Origin: Solwaraspora sp. WMMD406
GTDB lineage: Bacteria > Actinomycetota > Actinomycetes > Mycobacteriales > Micromonosporaceae
Length of the DNA stretch: 64,000 bases
Assembly (NCBI RefSeq): GCF_029626025.1
Contig: NZ_JARUBF010000001.1
Span: 806,001 to 870,000 of the forward strand
Direction of reading: 5' to 3'
Translations under genes and position numbers: made by a program
Notes under the pieces: model-generated
The model's database searches: none
Seen by the model: only the letters and a program-made list of their open reading frames with translations
What the model was told of the DNA's origin: nothing
Shown here: positions 34,236-42,150 of the stretch, in pieces
Numbering within the stretch: the stretch's first letter is position 1
Layout of the letters: the number at the start of each line of letters is the position of its first letter

Positions 34236-35871
34236 CGCCGCCGTGCCCACCGACCGCGACCGTCAGCCCGCCGACCAGCCGGCGGACCAGTCAGCCGACC
34301 CGCCGGCGGACCAGTCAGCGGACCAGTCAGCGGACCAGTCAGCGGACCAGTCAGCCGACCCGCCGGCCGCCGACTCGACCGACCCGCCGGCCGCCGGTCC
34401 GGGGGCGACCGACCGGCCCCGCCGCGCGCCCCGGTGGTCACTGCGTCGATCGCTCATCGCCGGGACCGTCTCGCTGACCTGCGCCGCTCTGCTGATCACC
34501 GGCGCGGCGAGCGCCGTCGCGCTGCGGCAGCAGCTGATGGACCGTACCGACGACCAGCTCGCGACGGCGGCGACGCTGGTCGCCAGCGGGAGCCGGCAGC
34601 TCGCGCTGGCCGGCAAGCGGGACCAGACGGTACGGGCGGTGGTCGGACCCACCGAGTTCCTCGTCGAGATCCGCACCGGGGACGGCGGGCTGACCCGGTT
34701 CGCCTCCACCACGCCGCTGCCGTCGACCCCGCTGCTCGACATCGCACCCGTACCGCCACCGGGCGGCCAGTCGCCGCTGACCACGGTGACCACCGCAGCC
34801 GGAAAGTACCGGGTGGTGACCATCGACGCCGCCCCCACGGTGGTGCTGCTCGGGCTGCCGACGGCCCCGGTCCGCGACACCGTGGCCCGGCTGCTCGGCA
34901 TCGAAGTGCTGGTCTCCCTCGTGGTCGCGCTACTGCTCGGACTGCTGGCCCGGACCCTGATCGTGGCCCGGCTGCGCCCGCTCGACGACATCGCGCACAC
35001 GGCCGCCGCCATCGCGGGCGGGCAGTGGGATCGGCGGGTCCCGCTCGCCGACGACCCTCGACGGGTACGCCGTACCGAGGCGGGCCGGCTCACCCTGGCG
35101 GTCAACGGCATGCTGGACCGGATCCACGCCGCCCTGGCCGCTCGGGCGCGTTCCGAGGAACGGATGCGGTCCTTCGTCGCCGACGCCTCCCACGAGCTGC
35201 GGACCCCGCTGACCGTGATCCGTGGCTACACCGAGCTGCTGCGCGCCGGCATGGTCGACGAGCGACGGCGGCCCGACGTACTGCGCCGGCTCGACGACGA
35301 AGCGGCCCGGATGTCGAAGATGGTGGTCGACCTGTTGTTCCTGGCCCGGCTGGACGCCGAACCGCAGCTGCGCAGCGAGCCGATCGACATCGCGGTGGTG
35401 GCCCGGGACGCGATCGCCGACGCGCTCGCCGTCGAACCAGAGCGGGTGATCGCGCTGGACGCGCCAGCGCACCTGTGGGTCGCCGGGGACCTCGACGCGC
35501 TGCGTCAGGTGCTGGCGAACCTGCTGGCCAACGTACGGGCGCACACGCCGGTCGAGGCGAGCGCCGAGGTGTCCGTACGGCCGGTCGGCGTCGCCGGCCC
35601 GGTCCGGGTCGCGGTCTGCGACACCGGGCCCGGCCTGGCCCCGGAGGCGGCCGAACGGATCTTCGACCGCTTCTACCGGGCCGGCGGGTCGGCCGCCGCC
35701 GCCGACGGCGGCGCGCCGGGCAGCGGACTCGGGCTGGCGATCGTCGCCGGCACCGTCCGCGCGTTGGGTGGCGAGGTCGGTGTCGACACGTCGCCGGGTG
35801 CCGGAACCACCATCTGGTTCATCGTGCCCGCCGCCCCACCACCGGCTGCGGGCGAACGGGGGACGGGGTGA
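34225..35871 (+). CDS. two-component sensor histidine kinase
   Basis: A membrane histidine kinase of about 548 aa. A disordered N-terminal tail of Asp-Gln-Ser-Ala repeats, encoded by seven 12-bp tandem units (34282-34365), precedes the first membrane segment (LIAGTVSLTCAALLITGAASAVAL). An extracytoplasmic sensor region, a second membrane segment (VSLVVALLLGLLARTLIVA) and a HAMP domain follow. The H-box is [20 protein letters not shown] with the phosphoacceptor His near residue 323, and GSGLGLAIVAGTV is the G2 box of the ATPase domain. The GTG at 34225 or 34243 may be the start; both overlap or abut the regulator gene. The signal is unknown. Confidence 0.93.
   Translation: MGRDAAVPTDRDRQPADQPADQSADPPADQSADQSADQSADQSADPPAADSTDPPAAGPGATDRPRRAPRWSLRRSLIAGTVSLTCAALLITGAASAVALRQQLMDRTDDQLATAATLVASGSRQLALAGKRDQTVRAVVGPTEFLVEIRTGDGGLTRFASTTPLPSTPLLDIAPVPPPGGQSPLTTVTTAAGKYRVVTIDAAPTVVLLGLPTAPVRDTVARLLGIEVLVSLVVALLLGLLARTLIVARLRPLDDIAHTAAAIAGGQWDRRVPLADDPRRVRRTEAGRLTLAVNGMLDRIHAALAARARSEERMRSFVADASHELRTPLTVIRGYTELLRAGMVDERRRPDVLRRLDDEAARMSKMVVDLLFLARLDAEPQLRSEPIDIAVVARDAIADALAVEPERVIALDAPAHLWVAGDLDALRQVLANLLANVRAHTPVEASAEVSVRPVGVAGPVRVAVCDTGPGLAPEAAERIFDRFYRAGGSAAAADGGAPGSGLGLAIVAGTVRALGGEVGVDTSPGAGTTIWFIVPAAPPPAAGERGTG
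34282..34365 (+). repeat. 12-bp tandem repeat in kinase N terminus
   Basis: Seven 12-bp units: GCGGACCAGTCA five times and GCCGACCCGCCG twice (at 34294 and 34354). They encode a low-complexity tail and keep the reading frame. Confidence 0.85.
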
Positions 35872-35996
35872 CTTCGTCCGCCGTGCCGTCCGTCCAGGCG
35901 GCGGCCGCAGCCACCGCCTGGACATCGCTGGCGATTCTTAACGGGTTCTCATCGGCTTCCCGTCCGGCATCCATCCGTACCGGGTGAGATCGCAAC

Positions 35997-36947
35997 ATGC
36001 GTACCTGGCGACGGCGCGGCAAAGGCGGACGTATCCGGCGACCACGCGGCAGACGGGCCTGGCTGCTGGTCGCCGTGGCGGTGGTCGGGCTCGTCGCCGC
36101 GACCCTGGTCACCGCCGACCGGATCGCAGCCCGGGTGGTCGCCGGCCGGCTCGCCGACACCGTCGCCTGCCTCGCCGGGCTGACCGAACCACCCGAGGTC
36201 ACGGTGCACGGGTTCCCTTTCCTCCACCAGGCGACGACCGGACGGTTCGCCGGGGTCACCGTGACCGCCGACGAGCTGGGTAGGCTCGACCTGCCGGTCA
36301 CCGAGCTGACCGCCGAGATCCGCGACGTCGAGATCGACGGCGACCTGCTCGGTGGCGACCTGCTCGGCGGTGACGGCGGCGGCGGCGGTGACGGCGGCGG
36401 CGACGGTCCGCCGGCGTCCGACGTCGACCAGCCGGTGGTCCGGATCGGCCAGCTGCGGGTGGCGGCCACCGTCGCCTTCGCGGAGCTCACCGAGCTGGCC
36501 GGGACCGGATCCGACGGGACCGGATCCGACGGTGGCCTGCTGTCCGATGCTGGTCCACTGGCCGGTGCAGACCTGCGGATCCGTGGCGACGACGCCGGCC
36601 GACTGGTGGTCGACGTGACCGCCAACCTGTTCGGCCAGACCATTCCGGTCACGCTGTACGCCGTACCGGCGCTAGACGGTCGCACGCTGCGGATCGAACC
36701 GGTCGAGGTCGAGGTGCTCGGGATGCGCCGTTCCGCCGACCGGCTGCCCGGTGCCATCGGCGACCGCCGCATCGAGCGCGAACTGCCAGACCTGCCGATC
36801 GGCCTCGAATACCACGACCTGACGGTGACCGCCGACGGGCTGTGTCTGGAGATCACCGGAGAGTCGATCAGCGTCGGCGGTGACGACCTGCCGACACCCC
36901 GGCAGACCACCGCCCGAGACACCGGCGAGTGCGGGGATCGGCCGTGA
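35997..36947 (+). CDS. DUF2993 (LmeA-like) membrane-anchored protein
   Basis: A 316-aa protein of the DUF2993 family, which includes the mycobacterial lipomannan elongation factor LmeA. A very basic N terminus is followed by one membrane segment (AWLLVAVAVVGLVAATLV), then VTVHGFPFLHQATTGRFAGVTVTADEL, which is characteristic of the family. The extracytoplasmic part contains a Gly/Asp-rich insertion and a 15-bp in-frame tandem repeat (36501-36530). It lies about 125 bp after the sensor kinase and may be part of the same envelope-related unit. Confidence 0.85.
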   Translation: MRTWRRRGKGGRIRRPRGRRAWLLVAVAVVGLVAATLVTADRIAARVVAGRLADTVACLAGLTEPPEVTVHGFPFLHQATTGRFAGVTVTADELGRLDLPVTELTAEIRDVEIDGDLLGGDLLGGDGGGGGDGGGDGPPASDVDQPVVRIGQLRVAATVAFAELTELAGTGSDGTGSDGGLLSDAGPLAGADLRIRGDDAGRLVVDVTANLFGQTIPVTLYAVPALDGRTLRIEPVEVEVLGMRRSADRLPGAIGDRRIERELPDLPIGLEYHDLTVTADGLCLEITGESISVGGDDLPTPRQTTARDTGECGDRP

Positions 36948-37102
36948 CCACGTTCGGGGGACCCGAGCCGGCCGACAATGACGGAGGCGGTGGACGCATG
37001 GTGGTCCGTCGACCATGATGGGTGATCGTCGGGTGGGTGATCGTCGCCGGACCGCTCACCACCCATGTCGGACGGCCGTTCACCGCCGACGATGACCCAC
37101 CG

Positions 37103-37108
37103 TAGTAT
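37103..37108 (+). promoter_or_regulatory. candidate -10 element
   Basis: TAGTAT lies 29 bp before the GTG start at 37138, with a run of six G (37128-37133) as ribosome-binding site between. A 12-bp direct repeat GGGTGATCGTCG (37020-37031 and 37035-37046) lies upstream. Confidence 0.4.
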
Positions 37109-37137
37109 GCCCCCGAGACCAGATCCCGGGGGGCGCG

Positions 37138-39171
37138 GTGGCTGGGCGATTGGCGGACAGACTGCGTACGGCACGTGACGGAGCATTCGTCGGCCGTACC
37201 GCCGAAGTCGCCGCCTTCCGGGCCACACTGGCCGGCGCACCCGGCACCCGCCCGGTGTGGTACCTGCACGGACCCGGCGGCATCGGCAAATCCATGCTGC
37301 TGCGCCGGTTCGCCGTCGAGGCCCGCGACGCCGGACGGATCGTCGTCCAAGCAGACGGAGCCGGCATCGAACCGTCGCCGGACGGGTTCACCGCGGCCGC
37401 GTACGCCGCGACGAGCGGGGCACCCGCGGTGCTGCTGGTCGACACGTTCGAACGCTGCCAGGGTCTGGAAAGCTGGCTGCGGGACCGGTTCCTGCCGCAG
37501 ATCTCCGACGGGGTCGTCGTGGTGATCGCCAGTCGCCGGCCACCGGACCGGGAGTGGGAAGCCGACCTCGGCTGGTCCGACGTGCTGCGCGTGGTGGCCC
37601 TCGGTGACCTGCCACCGGACGCGGCGATGGAACTGCTCGACCGGCGCGGCGTCGCGTCGGAGCTGTGGGACGCAGTGCTGCGCTTCGCCGGTGGCCACCC
37701 GCTGGCGCTCAACCTGTCGGCGGCGGTGGCCAACAGCGACCACGACGCCGACACCACCTGGGCACCGACGCCGGACGTGGTGGCCACGCTGCTGCACCAG
37801 CTGGTCGGTGAGGTGCCGTCGCCGCAGCATCGGCTCGCTCTGGAAACCTGTTCGCACGCGCTGACGACCACCGAGGACCTGCTGCGGGCGGTGGTCGGTG
37901 AGCCGGCCGCCGAACTGTTCGCGTGGCTGCGGCGGCTGCCGTTCGTCGAGTCCGATCAGGACGGTATCGTGCCGCACGACGTGGTCCGCAGCGTGCTCGA
38001 CGCGGACCTGCGGTGGCGGGATCCGCGCGGATACCGGGTGATGCACACCCGGGTGGCGGCCCATTTGCTGCACCGGGCCCGCGCCGCGAGCGGCGACGCG
38101 GCGCTGCCAGCGGTCCGGTCGCTCTACCACATCCTGCAGGACAGTGCCGTCATGGCACCGTTCGCACTCCGCCACGGCGGCGGTGCCGTCTATCCCGACC
38201 AGGCGCGCCCGGCCGACCATGCCACGCTTCGGCAGCTGGCCCGGCAGGCCGACGGGGCCGACGACCTGGTCGGCTTCTGGCTGGAGCGGCAACCCGAGGC
38301 GTTCGACGTGTACCGGCGATCGCGTGACGGCGCCATCGACGGCTTCCAGGTGACGCTACGGCTGCCCAGCCCGGCACCCGAGGAACTGGCGGCCGACCCG
38401 GTGGTCGCGGCGGTCTGGGCGCACGCCGCGTCCGCCCCGCCCCGCCCCGGCGAACACATCCTGCTCACCCGGTTCGGCTATCCACTGCCCGACCAGCGGC
38501 GATCCGCGATCCGCGACCTGATGAACATCCGTACGCTGCAGTGGTGGATCCGCTCGGAGCGGCTGGCCTGGTCGTTTCTGACGTTGGCCGACGAGGCGGT
38601 CGGGGTGGCCGAATTCATCGATCACCTGCCGATCCATCCGCGTCCGATCGTCGACGGCCGGCCGTACGACCTGTACGCCCACGACTGGCGGGCGGTCCCA
38701 CTGGACATGTGGGCCCAGCGGGTCACCGCGTGGCCGTTGGCGGGGCTGGCCACCGTCCCGGAGACCGTGACAGCGGAGCTGACCGTGCTGTCGCGTCCGC
38801 AGTTCGACGCGGCGGTCCGCAGCGCCGTCAAACACTTCCACGATCTGCCGCAGCTGCGGACCAACCCGTTGGCCCGCAGCCGGATGGTGGCCGAGCACGA
38901 GTCCGGCCGCGACGGCGATCCCGAGTCCGCTCGCGACGACGATCCCGCCGTGACGTTGCGCGGCCTGCTCACCGAGGCGACGGAGCTGCTGCGCGCCGAC
39001 CCCCGCGACGCCAAGCTGCACCAGGTCCTGGTGACCACCTACCTGTCCGGACGGATCACTCAGGAAGCCGCGGCGCAGCGGCTCGGCCTGCCCGCCAGCA
39101 CCTACAAGCGGCATCTGCGCGGCGCGCTGCATCGGCTGTGCGAGTCACTGTGGCGGCGCGAGTCCCGGTAG
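37138..39171 (+). CDS. P-loop (STAND-like) ATPase with C-terminal HTH, copy 1
   Basis: A 677-aa multidomain protein. FVGRTAEVAAFRATL leads into a Walker A loop GPGGIGKS (residues 45-52), and VLLVDTFERCQG is the Walker B; this layout matches STAND-type AAA ATPases used as regulators. GGHPLALNLS is the usual GxP motif after the ATPase core. The middle 300 residues are not assigned; parts (FDVYRRSRDGAIDGFQVTLRL) vaguely recall a GNAT fold. The C terminus TQEAAAQRLGLPASTYKRHL looks like a sigma-region-4/LuxR-type helix-turn-helix. It is paralogous along its whole length to the convergent gene at 39235-41271. Possibly an ATP-switched transcription factor. Confidence 0.85.
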   Translation: MAGRLADRLRTARDGAFVGRTAEVAAFRATLAGAPGTRPVWYLHGPGGIGKSMLLRRFAVEARDAGRIVVQADGAGIEPSPDGFTAAAYAATSGAPAVLLVDTFERCQGLESWLRDRFLPQISDGVVVVIASRRPPDREWEADLGWSDVLRVVALGDLPPDAAMELLDRRGVASELWDAVLRFAGGHPLALNLSAAVANSDHDADTTWAPTPDVVATLLHQLVGEVPSPQHRLALETCSHALTTTEDLLRAVVGEPAAELFAWLRRLPFVESDQDGIVPHDVVRSVLDADLRWRDPRGYRVMHTRVAAHLLHRARAASGDAALPAVRSLYHILQDSAVMAPFALRHGGGAVYPDQARPADHATLRQLARQADGADDLVGFWLERQPEAFDVYRRSRDGAIDGFQVTLRLPSPAPEELAADPVVAAVWAHAASAPPRPGEHILLTRFGYPLPDQRRSAIRDLMNIRTLQWWIRSERLAWSFLTLADEAVGVAEFIDHLPIHPRPIVDGRPYDLYAHDWRAVPLDMWAQRVTAWPLAGLATVPETVTAELTVLSRPQFDAAVRSAVKHFHDLPQLRTNPLARSRMVAEHESGRDGDPESARDDDPAVTLRGLLTEATELLRADPRDAKLHQVLVTTYLSGRITQEAAAQRLGLPASTYKRHLRGALHRLCESLWRRESR

Positions 39172-39234
39172 CGCGGACCAGACCGGTCGCGGTGCCGCTG
39201 CCGGCGTACGGGTCAAGCCGGCGTACCGGTCGGG

Positions 39235-41271
39235 TCAGCCGTGCAGTTCCTGTTCCCACAGCAGGTCACTGAGCCGGTCCAGGGCCCGGGCCAGGTGCCG
39301 GCGATAGGTGCTGAACGGCAGACCCAGCCGATCCGCAGCGGCTTCCTGGGTCGGCGTGCCGTTGAGAAAGGTGGTGACGAGCACGCGGTGCGACCGTTCG
39401 TCGTCGCGGAGCCGGTCGACCGCACCAGCCAGCGCGTCCCGCAACGCCAGCCGGGGGTCGGTGCCGCCCTGGTTGACGACCAGCCGACTGCGGGTCAGCG
39501 GATTCGTGGCCAACTCGTCGGGACGACGCCAGGTACGCAGCCCGGCCCGGACGGCGGCGTCGAACTCCGGCCGGGACAGCACCAGCAGCTCGGCGCTCTC
39601 CTGCGCCGGCCGGGGCTGCATGCCGTACAGCAGCTGCTGCTGGTTGTGCGCCAGCCACTGCATCAGCGGAGTCAACCGCCAGTCGTGGAAGTACAGGTGG
39701 TACGGGCGGCCGCCGACCTTCGGCACCGTACCGACCGGATGGTCGTCGAAGTAGGCCAGGTGCGGCTGCCAGAACTCGGCGTCCCGCAGCACCAGGTAGT
39801 GCGTGGCCAGGCCCTTGTCGTGCAGGAACCAGGCCAGCATCCGCATCTGGACCAGGTCGGTCACCGGCGACGGCCGCTGGTACGCCGGCGGATGCACCAT
39901 GAACCGGGCGATCCCGATGTGCTCCCCGCAGCGCAGCGGCGCGGTCGATCGGCAGTGCCGCCACGCCGTGGCGACCACCGGATCGGTCTGCAGCTCCTGC
40001 GGATCCGGATCGGACAGGCTCAGCCAGATCATGAACGCGACCACGGCGTCCGTCGCCGAGCTCCGGTAGACGAAGCAGTTTTCCGGCTGACGGTCCAGCC
40101 AGAACCGTACGATCGAGGCAGACTCCGCGCCTTCGGCCTCGGTGGCCAGCGCCGTCACGGCGTCCCGGTCGGCGGGGCGGTAGCTGTCCTCGAACACCTC
40201 GCCCTCGCCCTGCCAGGTGAAGTACCGCCGGATCACCTGGGCGTGGCGTTGCAGGTACATCATCGCGCCGACGGTGGGCAGCACCGCCGAACCGGTCGCG
40301 GCCAGCGCCTCGCCCAGCAGGTAGCTGTGCAGCCGCCGGTGCATGGTCTCGAAGCCCTGCGGGTCACGCCAGCGAAGATCGTGGTTGAGGGCGTCGCGTA
40401 CCACGTCGTGGGGGTGCAGACCCCGGGCGTCCGACTCGATGAACGGTAGCTCGCGCAGCCAGGCGAAGATCGGACCGGGATCAGTGTCCAGAGCCGCCCT
40501 CAGCAGTTCCTCGGTGGTGGTACGGGCGTGCGCGCACACCTCCAGGGCGTGCCGGTGCAGTGGCGACGGGGTGTCCCCGATCAACTGGGTGAGCAGCGTC
40601 TCCACCACGTTCTGGCTGGGCTGCCAGGCTGAGGTGACGGAGGCGTCGGAGGTGACCGCGACCTCGGCGGCCAGCCGGAGCGCCAATGGGTGCCCGCCAG
40701 CGAAGGTCAGGACCGATTCGTGGAGCTCGGGCGGTACGCCACGGCGGGTCAGTAGCGCGACCGCGTTCTCCGGCGGCAGGTTCCGCAGCGGAACCACCTT
40801 GAGCAGGTCCCGCCAGGCCGGATCGGCCCGCCACTGCGGACCCGGCCCGTCCCGTCCGGCGAGGACCACCGGTACGGTGTCCGGCAGCCGGGGCAGGAAA
40901 CGGTCCCGCAGCCAGTCCTCCAGCCCTTGGCAGTGCTCGAACGAGTCGACCAGCAACACCGCCGATTCGTCGGCCAACGCCGCACCGGCGGCCGACTCGA
41001 ACCGGGCCGGTGACGGGCTGACCGCCCGGCCGTCGACGTGCACCACCCGGCGACCGGCGGACGTGGCCTCGTCGCCGAAGTGCCGCAGCAGGGTGGACTT
41101 GCCGATGCCACCCGGCCCGTGCAGGTAGAGCACGCTGAACGGCTCCGAGGCGTTGCTGAGCGCCCGGCGCAGCAAAGCCAGTTCGGCCGTACGGCCGACG
41201 AAGTGATGCTCTCGGGTCTGCTTCAGACGCTGGCCGAGACTGCTGCTGCTGTCGCCACATCCGGCCGTCAC
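39235..41271 (-). CDS. P-loop (STAND-like) ATPase with C-terminal HTH, copy 2
   Basis: A 678-aa paralogue of the 37138 gene with the same layout: HHFVGRTAELALLRRAL, Walker A GPGGIGKSTLLRHF, Walker B VLLVDSFEHCQG, GGHPLALRL, the same unassigned middle region (FVYRSSATDAVVAFMIWLSL; FHDWRLTPLMQWLA) and a C-terminal HTH (TQEAAADRLGLPFSTYRRHL). The GTG at 41271 gives a length matching its paralogue; the frame stays open further upstream only as the shadow of the neighbouring gene. TAAGAT at 41285-41280 lies just before the GTG, so the mRNA may be leaderless. The two copies converge, with about 60 bp between them. Confidence 0.85.
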   Translation of the reverse strand: MTAGCGDSSSSLGQRLKQTREHHFVGRTAELALLRRALSNASEPFSVLYLHGPGGIGKSTLLRHFGDEATSAGRRVVHVDGRAVSPSPARFESAAGAALADESAVLLVDSFEHCQGLEDWLRDRFLPRLPDTVPVVLAGRDGPGPQWRADPAWRDLLKVVPLRNLPPENAVALLTRRGVPPELHESVLTFAGGHPLALRLAAEVAVTSDASVTSAWQPSQNVVETLLTQLIGDTPSPLHRHALEVCAHARTTTEELLRAALDTDPGPIFAWLRELPFIESDARGLHPHDVVRDALNHDLRWRDPQGFETMHRRLHSYLLGEALAATGSAVLPTVGAMMYLQRHAQVIRRYFTWQGEGEVFEDSYRPADRDAVTALATEAEGAESASIVRFWLDRQPENCFVYRSSATDAVVAFMIWLSLSDPDPQELQTDPVVATAWRHCRSTAPLRCGEHIGIARFMVHPPAYQRPSPVTDLVQMRMLAWFLHDKGLATHYLVLRDAEFWQPHLAYFDDHPVGTVPKVGGRPYHLYFHDWRLTPLMQWLAHNQQQLLYGMQPRPAQESAELLVLSRPEFDAAVRAGLRTWRRPDELATNPLTRSRLVVNQGGTDPRLALRDALAGAVDRLRDDERSHRVLVTTFLNGTPTQEAAADRLGLPFSTYRRHLARALDRLSDLLWEQELHG

Positions 41272-41464
41272 AAATCGATATCTTAGTGAGTCTCGGTTCG
41301 CGCCAGGGCCCCGGTCCGGGTGCACCGACCGGGGCCACTCACCGTAACCTGAGTGGAGTCGATTGTTGATCCGCCGACTGTCCGAGCCGGTCGGTCGGCG
41401 GCTTTCGCGTCGGTGGCGCGGGGTCTTCCATGTCGGCGGCCTTCGCGTCGGCGGTCGAGGGCCG

Positions 41465-42043
41465 TCACCGGCCTTGCAGGGCGTCCAGGGCGACCGCCAT
41501 CGCGATGACCAGCCGGCGATCCACCTGCGGGTGCGCGATGTCCACCCGGTAGCTGTCCCGCAGACCCCACTTGCGAACCACCGAGAAGACCGGCTGGTCC
41601 TGCATGGTGAAGTCGAAGTGGTAGGGCAGCCAGGACAGCGCGTCGCTGAACCGCCGCAGCACCGCCACGACGGCGTTGCGTTCCTGGCCGACGATCGCCC
41701 CGAAGCCGGGCTGTTCGAGGTGCCAGGTGGAGCGCAGCAACGACCGGGCGAAGTCCTTGCGGAACAGGCCGATGGGTCGGCCGTCCGGGTCGAGCACGTC
41801 GTAGGTGGCACCGAGGTCGATGACCTGCCGGGCCTTGAAACCCAGCACCGGCTGCTGGCGCTGGTCGTCGGTGTAGAGGGTGACCTGTTCGCGGAAGGCC
41901 ATCCGCTTCTGCTGTGCGAAGGCGAGCAGCGGACCGTCGGCGCCGTCCGGCAGTACGCCGCGCACCTCGTACTGGTTGACCATCAACCGGATGCGTTGCC
42001 GGACGATCAACTGCTGCTGGGCCTGCAGATGCTGCGGGTTCAT
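41465..42043 (-). CDS. LURP-one-related (tubby-like) protein
   Basis: A 192-aa protein of the LURP-one-related/YxjI family, whose fold resembles the tubby C-terminal domain and phospholipid scramblases. The start MNPQHLQAQQQLIVRQRIRLMVNQYEV and the strands LGFKARQVIDLGATYDVLDPDGRPIGLFRKDF are typical. No membrane segment is seen. The ATG at 42043 has GGAAAGGA upstream; the longer open frame upstream lacks family similarity. It diverges from the RecD2 gene. The biochemical role of these proteins in bacteria is unknown. Confidence 0.82.
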   Translation of the reverse strand: MNPQHLQAQQQLIVRQRIRLMVNQYEVRGVLPDGADGPLLAFAQQKRMAFREQVTLYTDDQRQQPVLGFKARQVIDLGATYDVLDPDGRPIGLFRKDFARSLLRSTWHLEQPGFGAIVGQERNAVVAVLRRFSDALSWLPYHFDFTMQDQPVFSVVRKWGLRDSYRVDIAHPQVDRRLVIAMAVALDALQGR

Positions 42044-42150
42044 CGAAGTCCTTTCCTGGATCGTTGGCGAGTCTGCCAGGTGCGGGCAACCCGCCCCGGC
42101 CAGGTCCGGGCAGGTCGGTCGGGCCGCGACCGGGTCGGGATAATCGTCCG

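Noticed and set aside
41272-41811. 5' extension of the second P-loop ATPase
   Set aside because: The extra 180 codons are the shadow of the LURP-one-like gene, and the paralogue has no such extension.
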